Of a stretch of 64,000 nucleotides of DNA, positions 43,769-53,436 are shown piece after piece. Position numbers and translations under genes: made by a program. The notes beneath the pieces were generated by a model. It was given only the letters and a program-made list of their open reading frames with translations, had not been told where the DNA came from and did not search any database. Within the stretch, counting starts at the first letter, position 1, and every line of letters begins with the position of its first letter. The stretch is from positions 310,001-374,000 of the forward strand of contig CAWJLP010000006.1 of NCBI GenBank assembly GCA_963843745.1, in the 5' to 3' direction. The stretch is from Trebonia sp963843745. Its GTDB lineage: Bacteria; Actinomycetota; Actinomycetes; Streptosporangiales; Streptosporangiaceae.

Positions 43769-44563
43769 TCACCCTAGGCCGGACGACAGGTAGTAGGCCC
43801 CGATCGCGATGACCAGGACGCCGAGCAGGCGACGGATCAAGACATCGGGCATCCGGGACTGAATGCGCGCACCGGTATAGCCACCGGCCAGGCCCCCCAC
43901 GCCCAGGGCGATACCGGTCGGCCAGTCTGGAGCCACGGAAAGGTGCTGGTGCAGGGACAAGATAGTGAAAGTGATGACGCCCCCGGCTGAGGTCACGAAC
44001 GTGGAGGCAAGCGCGGCCGGAGCGACCTCCGATGGCTTGCGACCTGACCCGATCAGGATCGGTGCCAGGATCGCGCCACCGCCTATCCCGTAGATCCCGC
44101 CCACGCACCCGACTACGACGGCCAGCACCACCAGCAGCGAAACCGGAATCTGCGTGGCCGGACGGCTCGGCGCGTCCGTGCGGGCTGGCCGGGAGACCAA
44201 CAGCCAGACGCCCACCGGGATCAGGACCGCTGCGACCACCACATCGAAGACGCGCGGGCCAGGGAGCAGCTTCACGCGGATCACCGATCCGGCGATGACA
44301 CCGGGCAAGGTCCCGCCGATGAGCAGCAGGGCCAGCCGCCCGCCAGTCTGTCCTTGCCGCCAGTAGCGGTACAGCGCACCCGGTGTCGACACCACGTTGT
44401 ACAGCAGGTTGGTAGGAGTCACCGACGGGCTCGGCGTGCCCAGCACGCTGACCTGGAACGGCAGCAAGAGCACCGCTCCGGAGATACCAGCCGGAGTCGC
44501 CACCACCGCGACCACGTACGCCGCCAGCAGAGCCACGACCTCGCTCCAGCCAGTGCCAAGCAC
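43769..44563 (-). CDS. TSUP family permease (TauE/SafE-like)
   Basis: 264 residues with about eight hydrophobic segments. The two family repeats are recognisable: ATPAGISGAVLLLPFQVSVL and GGIYGIGGGAILAPILI. TSUP proteins carry sulfite, organosulfonates or other anions. It is one of the few intact frames in the island. Substrate cannot be assigned; thiol or metalloid stress is suggested only by company. Confidence 0.88.
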   Translation of the reverse strand: MLGTGWSEVVALLAAYVVAVVATPAGISGAVLLLPFQVSVLGTPSPSVTPTNLLYNVVSTPGALYRYWRQGQTGGRLALLLIGGTLPGVIAGSVIRVKLLPGPRVFDVVVAAVLIPVGVWLLVSRPARTDAPSRPATQIPVSLLVVLAVVVGCVGGIYGIGGGAILAPILIGSGRKPSEVAPAALASTFVTSAGGVITFTILSLHQHLSVAPDWPTGIALGVGGLAGGYTGARIQSRMPDVLIRRLLGVLVIAIGAYYLSSGLG

Positions 44564-44675
44564 GGGGCCACGGTATCCATGCGATGACCCGGAAAACAGC
44601 CGATGACCAGCAATATTGCACCGAGCAACTACCGGTATCAGGCACGATCACAGCTGGCGCGGCCGGGCGGAGGTA

Positions 44676-45250
44676 TCAGCCGGTAAGCAAGGGGCGGAGG
44701 GTTCGCACGGTCATGGCGATGCGGACCGCGCTAGCCGTCGCGGCCAGGATCAGCGGCCAGGCCACAGCCGGGACGGCGAGCGGCACAGCGATGAGCATCG
44801 CGGAATCGAGCGCCGCGAGCCCGATGCATCCCGCTGTTCCTGCCCGGCGACGGATCGGTATCTGCTTCCGAGCGCGGCGGCGGCGAGCAGCGCCGTGACG
44901 GTGATCAAGGTCACGCCGAACATGATGCGGGCCTCGACAGGGACTGGCCAGCGCCACGCCCGGCTTGTAATCAGCTCTGCTGCCCAGCAGCCGGCGGCGA
45001 TGGGCCCAGTGGCGAGGAGCCTGCGGGCGGCACGTCTGGCGGGACTGGCGCGGGTGAAGGCGGCGAGGATCACCTGGGGCGGGCCGAACTCGGCTATCGC
45101 CGCCTCGGCTGCGGCGGTGGTGTCCAGGCCCTGGCTGAGGTAATGGCAGAGGGTCTGGTCGAGCCCGTCCGCCAGTTCCTCGACAACCGGCGCGGGCAGC
45201 TGCGCGGACAGCTCCACCAGGTAGCCGGTGATCAGGCTGGGCTCGGCCAC
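44676..45250 (-). pseudogene. HAAS-domain membrane protein paired with PadR, frameshifted
   Basis: GTG 45250 starts YLVELSAQLPAPVVEELADG then EAAIAEFGPPQVIL, the HAAS/DUF1700 helical domain, followed by membrane helices. Near 44870 the frame shifts; the second part reads AALDSAMLIAVPLAVPAVAW and ends LRPLLTG. The start lies within the last codons of the PadR frame. PadR plus HAAS-membrane-protein pairs are a known regulatory module. Confidence 0.65.
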
Positions 45251-45569
45251 GGCCTGCCCTCCTCCAGGGCGGCGGTCATGATCGCGGCGAAGTCCCGCCA
45301 GTCGGCGCGCTTGCCCGACAGCGCCCGCGCTCCGGCCTCGGTCAGACGGTAGGACCGCCGACGCCGCGCTGCAAAACCGACCGCGAGCGGTGATCAGGCC
45401 CGCTGTCTCCAGTCGCCGCAGCGCGGGGTGATCGTCCCGGTCGGCAGGTCCAGCGCCCGCTGGTGGTCTCGCGCAGCGCCTCCATCACGGCGTACCCGTG
45501 ACGTGGCCCGTCTTCCAGCGCGGCCAGCAGCAGCGCGTCCAGGTGGCCTTTCAGCTCCTCCGCCCGCAT
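45232..45569 (-). pseudogene. PadR-family regulator, frameshifted
   Basis: ATG 45569 begins MRAEELKGHLDALLLAALED, then GPRHGYAVMEALRE, the classic PadR winged-helix start. The remainder (LDLPTGTI, RRLETAGLI, RRSYRLTEAGARALSGKRAD) is spread over different frames, implying at least two indels between 45320 and 45470. It ends WPSPA-stop overlapping the HAAS gene. A perfect palindrome lies 57 nt upstream. Confidence 0.65.
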
Positions 45570-45625
45570 AGGTAGTAATCCTACTTTATGCCTTCCCACC
45601 AGGCAACTTACGACGTAAGGTGAAT

Positions 45626-45652
45626 CTTATAGGTAGTTACGCTACCTATAAG
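45626..45652. promoter_or_regulatory. Perfect palindrome, probable PadR operator
   Basis: Arms CTTATAGGTAG and CTACCTATAAG (11 bp, no mismatch) flank TTACG between divergent padR and the DUF2306-like gene. A partial TAGGTAG/CTAC copy lies at 45570-45590. Confidence 0.7.
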
Positions 45653-45688
45653 ACAAGAGCTGCCATCGGCGGCTGGAGAGCAGGTGAC

Positions 45689-46223
45689 ATGGCCACCGCA
45701 AGCCGCATCCTGGGCACCGACGTCGGCTCCACCGCGCCGGTGTTCCTGGCCTTCCTCGCCATCCACGTGATCGCGGACTGACGCGGTGCTCACCGGTGCC
45801 GTCGCCGCCCTAGTCCGCAAGGGCAGCGACAGGCACATCCACGCAGGCCGCTGGTTCTACTGGGCGATCACCGTGGTCTTCGCCACCGCCACGATCCTGA
45901 CCGCGATGCGCTGGCGGCAGGACTACCACCTGTTCATCATCGGCACCGTGGCGTTCACCGCCGCGACCATCGGCTACCAGCACCGGCGCCGGCACCGTCC
46001 AGGTGACACCGGCCACATCATCGGAATGGGCGCGGCGTACGTCGCGATGCTCACCGCGTTCTACGTCGACAACGGCCCCCACCTGCCGCTGTGGGACCGC
46101 CTGCCGACGCTCGCGTTCTGGCTGCTTCCCTCCGCCATCGGAGCGCCGATCATCGGCCGGGCCGTGATACGCGCCCGGCGCGCCACGCCAGAAAAGCAGA
46201 CGCGTAAAAGCGCAACCCGCTGA
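45689..46223 (+). pseudogene. DUF2306-like membrane protein, frameshifted
   Basis: ATG 45689 gives a frame ending FLAFLAIHVIAD-stop. Immediately beyond, in another frame, VLTGAVAALVRKGSDRHIHA continues the same family pattern with four or five membrane helices and a basic C-terminus. Two missing bases near 45780 restore one protein. It is divergent from padR and probably regulated by it. Function unknown. Confidence 0.6.
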
Positions 46224-46272
46224 GGAGCAGGAGGCCTCGACCGCGAGCACTAACGGCAGTACGACCTGCCCC

Positions 46273-47232
46273 CTAGTGCTGCTTGACCTGCGCGGTGAAC
46301 GCGCGCAAGGCCTGCGCGGTTAACGTTAAGGTTGCGTCGACGTGGTTCAAGGGGACGCGGAGGATGACGAGGGCGGTATCGGTGGCCACTTCGGCGCGGT
46401 CAACTGCCTTTGGCTCCGTTGTACCTGCTTTTGCGCCACGTGCCGCCCATGCCCCGGCCATCCCTTCGATCATCTTCAGTGACTCAGATCCCCTGTAGGC
46501 CTCGGTGCGAAGGCTATCGAAGATCCGCATCAGCGCCGAAACGGTTTCCCCGGTGTAGACGAACCCGGATGCGGCGTGCTCGGCGTACGCCGCATCGTCA
46601 GCGATCACGAACCCGCTGGTCACGCCAGGATTGGCAACAGCGGGCAGCACCTGGAGCGTCACGTTCGGCATGACTGCCACGTCTGCCAGGTGACGCATCT
46701 GCGCGGCCATGACCCGAGCCGACCCGGCAAGCCGGTACAGCGACAGCTCATCGATAACGAACCACGCCAGCACGTCCCGGGCGAACAGCCGCCGCTGCCG
46801 CTCCATCCGCGCGGCCAGCCTGGTCTGCACCGCCTCCTCACCAGCACCGGGATAGGTGTGCAGCAGCGCGGCGGCGTAGTCCTCGGTCTGCAGCAGCCCG
46901 TGGACGACAGCCGGGCGCCCACGCGCGACAGGGTGGCGGCCTTGTCTTCCAATTCTGACCAGTCCTTGAACGCGGCTGGCACCTCCGACCAGGTACGCAT
47001 CTCCTCGTAATACTCGCTGAACCAGCCCTCGACGTTCGGGAAATGCGGCGTCGCATGCGGCCGCCAGGTTCTCGGTCGGCGGGCGCTTGCCGTTCTCGAT
47101 CCGCGACAGGTGGCCCACGTTGATGCCCGTCGCGCGGGCCAGTTCCTGCAGCGACCAGCCGCGGGCCAGCCGCTCCTTGCGCATCTGCCGGCCGAAGTGG
47201 GTTGCCGGGTTACCACTGCTGTTGCCAGCCAT
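46273..47232 (-). CDS. XRE-family regulator with DUF5753 domain (internal double frameshift)
   Basis: ATG 47232. The HTH reads HFGRQMRKERLARGWSLQEL then INVGHLSRIENGKRPP. The DUF5753 part is LLQTEDYAAALL, WFVIDELSLYRLAG and PNVTLQVLP. Between about 46910 and 47040 the expected residues (NVEGWFSEYYEEMRTWSEVP, then DWSELEDKAATLS) lie in another frame, so two compensating indels garble about 45 residues while the ends stay in frame. Such regulators are numerous in streptomycetes and often pair with a small DUF397-type gene. Confidence 0.75.
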   Translation of the reverse strand: MAGNSSGNPATHFGRQMRKERLARGWSLQELARATGINVGHLSRIENGKRPPTENLAAACDAAFPERRGLVQRVLRGDAYLVGGASRVQGLVRIGRQGRHPVARGRPAVVHGLLQTEDYAAALLHTYPGAGEEAVQTRLAARMERQRRLFARDVLAWFVIDELSLYRLAGSARVMAAQMRHLADVAVMPNVTLQVLPAVANPGVTSGFVIADDAAYAEHAASGFVYTGETVSALMRIFDSLRTEAYRGSESLKMIEGMAGAWAARGAKAGTTEPKAVDRAEVATDTALVILRVPLNHVDATLTLTAQALRAFTAQVKQH

Positions 47233-47325
47233 GAAGAGAAGTTTGCCACAACGCTACCGCCGGACGTGAGGCGCGCGGCACGCTGTGCCCAGTCGCAACC
47301 ACGCGCGCGCTGAAGGCAAGGCCCC

Positions 47326-47595
47326 ATGAACCCAGCCGAGGAACCGCCCGACTTCACCCAGCTCGATGACATGGCGCTGCTGAGGACGCGGGGACAGATG
47401 CGCGCGGACCTCCAGCGGCTGCCACCGCACTCAGCGGACCACACCGCGCTGGCAGCACGGTATGACGCCAGTCTTGACGAACTAGTCGAACGCGCCCGCA
47501 AGGCCTGGACCCGAGCCAGACACGGAGACACGATAGACGACCTGAAACGCGCCCGCGTGCTGGCCCCTAAGACGCTCTTCAAATCTGTGCGGCCG
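47326..47595 (+). CDS. Small hypothetical protein divergent from the XRE regulator
   Basis: Begins MNPAEEPPDFTQLDDMALLR and is helical, Arg/Ala/Leu-rich (SLDELVERARKAWTRAR). The frame continues without a stop into the antisense of the phosphatase gene, so the true end (perhaps 70-80 residues) is not visible and an indel is likely. Similar proteins occur next to XRE-DUF5753 genes; role unknown. Confidence 0.45.
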
Positions 47596-47597
47596 GG

Positions 47598-48232
47598 TCA
47601 GGAGACGGCTGCCAGGCGTGGTGCCAGCCGCCTGACGCGGTCGGCAAGCTGCGCCAGCGCCGCGTCGAAGCTGCCCGGGTCGCCGGCCGGCACCGGGTCC
47701 GGGATGGACCAGTGCACCGCTGTGGCCTCGGCGAGTTCCTCGTGGGCCAGGTCGCAGACCGTGATCACGAGGTCGCCGTCGTGCCGGACGTCGCTGAAGT
47801 GGCGGGGCCGGAGCCGGGGCAGCGGCAGGCGGTGGCGCGTCGGCGGCGGCGATGCGCCGGGATCGATCGTCGCGGCCGGATGCGTTCCAGCGGATACCGC
47901 CGGGACGGTGCTGACCTGGCGCCACAGCGCGGCGGCCAGGTGGGAGCGCGCGGAGTTGGCGGTGCAGACGAACAGCACCCGCAGCGCCGCGCGGGCTGAC
48001 GGGGGGGCCAGCGAGTCCAGGGCGCCGGGGATCAGCTGCAGGTAGGTGCGGCGGCGGTCGCCTTCAGACCGGCGCCGGGTGAGATCCCGGCCTGTTCCAG
48101 CACGTGCAGGTGGTGCGCCAGCAGGTTGGAAGGCATGGCCAGCATGGCGGCCAGCTCGGACGGGGACGCGTCCCCGGCGAGCAGCGTGTCGGTGATCCGC
48201 AGCCGGGCAGGGTCGGCCAGCGCGGCATGCAA
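47598..48232 (-). pseudogene. ArsR-HTH / low-molecular-weight phosphatase fusion (arsenate-reductase-like), frameshifted
   Basis: TTG 48232 starts HAALADPARLRITDTLLAGD then SPSELAAMLAMPSNLLAHHL, an ArsR winged helix. After an indel near 48065 the frame giving DRRRTYLQLIPGALDSLAPP leads into VLFVCTANSARSHLAAALW, the CX5R phosphatase loop of thioredoxin/mycothiol-type arsenate reductases. It ends at 47598. Fusions of ArsR with this phosphatase are known in actinomycetes. An inverted repeat in the divergent promoter with the aquaporin gene suits ArsR control. Confidence 0.75.
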
Positions 48233-48282
48233 GATAGCACGCCGCTCCAGCTCAGAGGTTCGCTCAGGAATTCATTGACTCA

Positions 48283-48314
48283 ATCTTGACTGAACTATCT
48301 TCCTCTGTCAAGAT
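48283..48314. promoter_or_regulatory. Inverted repeat in divergent ars promoter
   Basis: ATCTTGAC (48283-48290) and GTCAAGAT (48307-48314) are perfect arms; TTGACT is also repeated at 48275-48291. Position between the ArsR-phosphatase fusion and the aquaporin gene marks it as the likely ArsR operator/promoter. Confidence 0.6.
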
Positions 48315-48320
48315 GGCCGC

Positions 48321-49158
48321 GTGATCAGCGCACCCGTCCTGCTGTGGCGCCGGCTGACTAGCCGAGTTCCTGGGCAGCGCATTCCTGGCTGCGGTGGTGA
48401 TCGGCTCCGGGATCGCCGCGCAGCGGCTGTCCCCGGGCCAGACCGGGCTGGAGCTGCTGGAGAACGCGGCGGCCACGGCGGCCGGGCTGTTCGCCATCAT
48501 CTTGATGTTCGGCCCGGTCTCCGGCGGCCATTTCAACCCGGTGGTGTCCTTCGTCGATGCCGCCTTCGGCGGGCTGTCCTGGCGGGACGCCGCGGCGTAC
48601 CTCCCGGCGCAGGTGGCCGGGTGCATCGCCGGGGCGGTGGCGGCGAACCTGATGTTCGCCCTGCCCGCGGTCACCATCTCGGCCAAGCACCGGGCCTCGC
48701 CGGCCCACTTCCTGTCGGAGATCATCGCCACGGTGGGGCTGCTGCTGGTGATCTTCGCGCTGGCCCGGTCCGGGCGCAGCCGGTCCGCCCCGGCGGCGGT
48801 GGGCGCCTACATCGGCGCGGCGTATTTCTTCACCTCCTCGACCAGCTTCGCCAACCCGGCCATCACCATCGGCCGGATGTTCTCCGACACCTTCGCGGGC
48901 ATCGCCCCGTCCTCGGTCCCGCGCTTCATCGGCGCGCAGATCCTCGGCGGCATCGTGGCCGTCGGGGTCATCAAGGCGCTGTACCCCGCCATCACCCCGG
49001 CGGAGGCGGCCGACATCATCGTCCCCCACAGCGCCGGGCGCGCGACCGCCCGAGCCGGCACACGACGGCGCGCTCGCCGTCCGCGGACCGGCCGTCCGGC
49101 CCGGTCCAGTCTCCTTGAGCAGACAACTAGAGGGAGCCTGCCATGCACCTGGTCATGA
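48321..49158 (+). pseudogene. MIP-family aquaglyceroporin (arsenite channel type), frameshifted
   Basis: GTG 48321 leads MISAPVLLWRRLT, then a one-base shift near 48357 gives AEFLGSAFLAAVVIGSG. Six membrane helices follow, with pore motifs GGHFNPVVS (first NPA changed to NPV) and SFANPAITIGR (second intact). In ars operons such channels let arsenite leave the cell down its gradient. The C-terminus beyond IIVPH is uncertain and overlaps the next gene. Confidence 0.75.
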
Positions 49159-50546
49159 TCGGCGGCAGCGACGCCGGGATCAGCGCCGCCCTGCGGGCCC
49201 GCGAGCTCGACCCGGCCGCCGAGGTCACGGTGGTACTTGAGGACGCCTACCCGAACTTCTCCATCTGCGGCATCCCCTACTACGTCTCCGGCGAGGTCGC
49301 CCACTGGCGCAACCTGGCCCACCGCACCGTCGCCGACCTGGAGGCAGCCGGGATGCGGCTGCGGCTGGACACCACCGCCCGGCGCATCGACGTGCCCGGC
49401 CGCAAGCTCCTGGTCACCTCCGCCGACGGCAGCGAGGAACTGCTGGGCTACGACAAGCTCGATCGTCGGCACCGGCGCGGTCCCGGTCCGGCCCCCGATC
49501 GGCGGCCTGGCCGGCCCTGGCGCCCTCGGCCCCGCCGACGGGGTGCACCTGCTGCACTCGATGGGCGACACCTTCGCCGTCATGGCGCACCCTGGAGCAG
49601 GCCGCGCCGGCCAGCGCGGTCATCGTCGGCGCCGGGTACATCGGCCTGGAGATGGCCGACGCGCTGACCGTCCGCGGGCTGCGGGTGACCCAGATGGAGC
49701 AGCTGCCCGAGGTGCTGCCCACCGTCGACCCGGAGCTGGGCGCGCTGGTGCACGCTGAACTGGCCGCCCACGGCGTCGAGGTGCTGACGGGCACCACCGT
49801 CCAGGCGATCAGCAAGGCCCCGCCCGGCGCAGGCCGGGCGGCTGGACGTCCAGGCCACCGCGGCTGACGGCTCGGCCGTGACCCGCGCGGCCGACATGGT
49901 GCTGGTCGTCGTCGGGGTGCGGCCCGAGACCACCCTGGCCGCCGACGCCGGGGCCGCGCTCGGCGTCAAGGGCGCGATCGCGGTCGACGAGGGGATGCGG
50001 ACCAGCCTGCCGGATGTGTTCGCCGCCGGGGACTGCGTGATCACCCACCACCGGCTGCTCGGCGATGACCTACCTGCCGCTGGGCACCACCGCGCACAAG
50101 CAGGGCCGGGTCGCCGGGGAGAACGCGCTCGGCGGGAACCGGCAGTTCGCGGGCAGCCTGGGCACCCAGGTGGTGAAGATCTTCGACCAGGCCGCCGCCC
50201 GGACCGGGCTGCGCGACCACGAAGCGGCCGCCGGCCGGGTTCGACCCGGTCACCGTCGGCTCCGAGGCCGATGACCACAAGGCCTACTACCCCGGCAGCC
50301 ACCGCATCACGATGCGGGTCACCGGGGACCGCGGCCACCGGGCGGCTGCTGGGCCTGCAGCTGTTCGGGCACAAGAACGCCGAGATCGCCAAGCGCATCG
50401 ACATCGCCGCCACCGCGATCTTCAACGACATGACCGTCGACGCCGTCAGCGACCTGGACCTGTCCTACACCCCGCCGCTCGGCAGCCCCTGGGACGCGGT
50501 CCAGATGGGCGCCCAGGCCTGGGTCCGGGCCACCCAGCGGCGCTAA
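49143..50546 (+). pseudogene. FAD/NAD(P)-dependent reductase (CoA-disulfide-reductase/NADH-oxidase type), multiply frameshifted
   Basis: Starts MHLVMIGGSDAGISAALRAR. The redox Cys motif is YPNFSICGIPYYVSGEV near residue 45. Later pieces in other frames are VRPPIGGLAGPG, ASAVIVGAGYIGLEMADAL, MVLVVVGVRPETTLAADAG, PDVFAAGDCVI, TYLPLGTTAHKQGRVAGENA, and RLLGLQLFGHKNAEIAKRID to the end. These are in correct order for one ~465-residue protein with at least five indels. Reduction of disulfides or metal-thiol species is plausible. Confidence 0.75.
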
Positions 50547-50579
50547 CCCGCCCGGGATCTTCAAGCAGAGGAACAGCCA

Positions 50580-51724
50580 TGTCAGGGCACACACAGAGGG
50601 CCCGGCCCTCAGCCACACCACACAAGACACCCAGCCATCGGGGCAGCCGCTGCCGCGATCATCCTCCTCGCCCTCGCCGCATGCGGCAGCACGACCACCA
50701 CGCCTGCCACGAGCACCGCGGCCACGGCCATCCCCAGCGGCGGGCCGGGCATCCTCACCGGGGCGGGTTCGACGTACGTCGCCCCGTTCTTCGCCCAGGC
50801 CTTCGCCCGATACCACCAGCAGCACCCTGCGGTCACCGTGAACTACGCCGTCGTGGGCAGCAGCGCGGGCATCGCCGCGATCAGCGCCCGGCAGGTCGAC
50901 TTCGGCGCCTCCGACGTGCCCATGAACGCCAGCGAGCTAGCCGCCGCCAAAGGCGGCCCCATCACCCAGGTGCCCGACGCCCTGGGCGCCGAAGGCGTGG
51001 CCTACAACCTGGACCTCCCGGCGGGCGCCCGGCTGCACCTGACCGGCCCGGTCATCGCGGCCATCTTCCTCGGGCAGATCACCCGCTGGAACGACCCGGC
51101 CATCACAGCGCTCAACCCGGGCATCACCCTCCCGGCCGCGTCGATCGCCGTCGTGCACCGCTCCGACGGCAGCGGCACCACCTACATCTTCAGCAACTAC
51201 CTGTCCAGCGTCTCACCGGCCTGGGCGGCCAAGGTCGGCACCGGCAAGACGCTGAACTGGCCGGTCGGGGAAGGCGCCGAAGGCAACGGCAGCGTGACCT
51301 CCACCGTGTTCCGCACCCCCTTCTCCATCGGATACGTCGAGCAGGCATATTCGCAGGGCCTGGTCCTGCCGTTCGCCGCCATCCGTAACCAGGCCGGAAA
51401 CTACGTCCTCCCGTCCACCCAGACCATCGCCGCCGCCGCCGCCCAGAAACCCGCCATCACCCCGACCGACTTCTCCATCGTCAACCAGCCCGGCGCCAGC
51501 AGCTACCCGATCAGCGGCTACAGCTGGGCGCTGATCTACACCCACCAGCCCAGACCAGGCCACCGGGCAGGAACTGGTCACCATGCTGGACTGGCTCACC
51601 CACGACGGCCAGGCCTACGCCGCCGCGAACCTCTACGTGCCCCTGCCAGCCCAGGTCCGGCAACTCGCCCGTCACCATGCTCCAGCAGGTCACCGGCCCC
51701 GGCGGGACACACCTGCTGAGCTGA
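50580..51724 (+). pseudogene. Second PstS-like phosphate-binding lipoprotein, frameshifted
   Basis: After a frame switch near the start, the lipobox region ILLALAACGSTTTTPATS is readable, then ILTGAGSTYVAPFFAQAFAR, VGSSAGIAAISARQVDFGAS and VVHRSDGSGTTYIFSNYL: the phosphate-contact loops GAGST, S..SD and RSDGSGTT are kept. Further indels near 51550 and 51665 split the end. It is clearly different from the chromosomal PstS 5 kb away. PstS paralogues in ars islands may favour phosphate over arsenate. Confidence 0.72.
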
Positions 51725-51799
51725 CCAGAGACACAATCGTGAACGGTCCAGGTCAGCGTGGCGCTTCCCACCCAAAGGCCGCCAGGAAGGAGCCCAGGC

Positions 51800-52062
51800 A
51801 TGCCGCTGTCGTCGTACCTCACCAAGCCGCTCAGGTGGCTGCGAGCCGGCTATCCCTGCACGAGCACCGCCTCACGCGCTACGTCCCCTTGATCGCGCTC
51901 ATGCCCAGCCCAGCCGCGCAGGTCGAGGACCGGCCGTCCGATCCATGGTCAGCCCGCCGACCACGAGTGATGGCCGGATCAGCACGCGACGGCCAGATGC
52001 ACGGAGCAAGACACGCGACGCGACACAGCAGCGATCGTGCTACCCGGCCCACCTGCGAATAG
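51800..52062 (+). pseudogene. DUF3349-like remnant
   Basis: ATG 51800, with ribosome site GGAAGGAGC, reads MPLSSYLTKPLRWLRAGYP. After a shift near 51857 HRLTRYVPLIALM continues the WLRAGYP...PLLALL pattern of DUF3349 proteins. The rest is not recognisable. Function unknown; probably a decayed gene. Confidence 0.4.
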
Positions 52063-52069
52063 AGCCGCG

Positions 52070-52201
52070 GTGACACTGCGACGCCTGGCCAGCGGCGCCG
52101 CTCCGCGGCGCCACCTTGATCCGGCCGGGTTCGACGCGGCGCTGGCCGAGCTAGCCGCCTGGGTCGGGCGGCTGGCACCCCGGCTGTCTGCCGCCTCCTG
52201 A
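52070..52201 (+). pseudogene. C-terminal remnant of an arsenate-reductase-like phosphatase
   Basis: The 43-codon frame includes FDAALAELAAWVGRLAPRLS, closely matching FDAALAQLADRVRRLAPRLA at the end of the phosphatase gene at 47.6 kb, but on the opposite strand. The catalytic domain is missing. It shows that a second copy once existed here. Confidence 0.6.
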
Positions 52202-53435
52202 CCCGCCAGGCTCACCGTCCGGCCCGCCCGGGACCGGGGCCGCGGCGGCGAGCCCGGCTCCTGCCGCAGTGGCCAAGACGGCCAGGATGGCGAACAGGCC
52301 CGGGTAGCTGCCGGTCGCGGCGGCGATGGCCGCGCCGGCGCTGGGAGCCACGGCGCCGGCGGCGGTCAGCGGGGCGTTGAACACGGCGTTGACGACCGGG
52401 TACCGGCCCGCTGACCAGTAGTCGACCACCAGCGTCGCCTCGGTAAGGGTGAACACGCCGCGGGCTGCCCCGGCCAGCACCGAGGCGGCAATCAGGAGCG
52501 CCTCCGGGCCGGGCAGCTGTCCGAGCAGCAACGTGATGATCGTGCCCGCGGCGATCGGACCGCCACAGTCCGGCCGCGGGCACCAAGCCGGGAAGCCAGC
52601 GCTCGGTAGCACAGCCGCCCGGCGACCTGCCCGGCGCCGCCGAGCCCGAGCGCCCACGCCGCCAGCGCAGGGGACAGGCCCCGGCCAGTGAGCAATGGCA
52701 CCAGGTTCACCAGCGCGGCGTACTGGGCGAACGCGCACAGCGTCGCGGCCGTAACGAGCAGCAGGAACGGCCGGCTGGCCAGTACTTGGCGATCGGGGCG
52801 GGGCCCCACCGCGGCCGGGCCCGGAGGCCGCTGAGTCCAGGGGAGCCGGAGCCCGAGCGCGTGCGCCGGGATGGTGACGGCGGCGAGCACGGCGGCGAGC
52901 ACGAGATAGGTCCGCGCCAGCCCAGGGGGCCGGCAGCGCCGAGGCAGCGGCGCGAAGATCGTGCTGGCGAACTCGGCGGCCAGCGTGAGGGCGGGCAGAG
53001 CCTGTACCCGCCGCGGCCTGTACCAGCCGGTCAGCGCGGCGAACGCCGGCGGGTAGAACAGGCCCGCGCTCGCCACCGGGCGGCCAGCCATGCTGCCAGG
53101 AACCAGCCGTACGACGAGGCGACCGCGATCCCGGCAACCGACAGGGCCCCGAGCACGCTCCCCGCGGTCATCACCGGCCGCGGGCCGTACCGTTGCAGGA
53201 TCCGCCCAGCCGGGACGCCGGCCAGCGCCCCGGCCAGGTTCCCCGCCGAGTACGCCGCCGTGACCGCGGTCCTCGACCAGCCTGTTCCCGCCGCGATCTG
53301 GCCTGCCAGCACCGGGAAGGCGTAGTAAATCACCCCGTAGCTGACGATCTCTGTCACGCACAGCGCGGCCAGCGCCTGCCGCCGGGAACCGGCTCCCGGC
53401 GGCGCGTCCGCGGCGGCAAGCGCTGGCACCGTCAT
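52151..53435 (-). pseudogene. MFS transporter of the arsenic island, frameshifted
   Basis: ATG 53435 is one base past the stop of the flavoprotein gene. Segments in order: TEIVSYGVIYYAFPVLAGQI, AYSAGNLAGALAGVPAGRIL then RYGPRPV (MFS loop 2-3 pattern), SAGLFYPPAFAALTGWYRPR, FLLLVTAATLCAFAQYAALV, AAGTIITLLLGQLPGPEALL, and a final pair of helices, spread over three frames (indels near 53090 and 52590-52610). About 12 helices in all. The 3' end is uncertain and overlaps the convergent phosphatase remnant. Coupling to an ArsO-like gene suggests a metalloid or organoarsenical exporter. Confidence 0.65.
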
Positions 53436-53436
53436 T

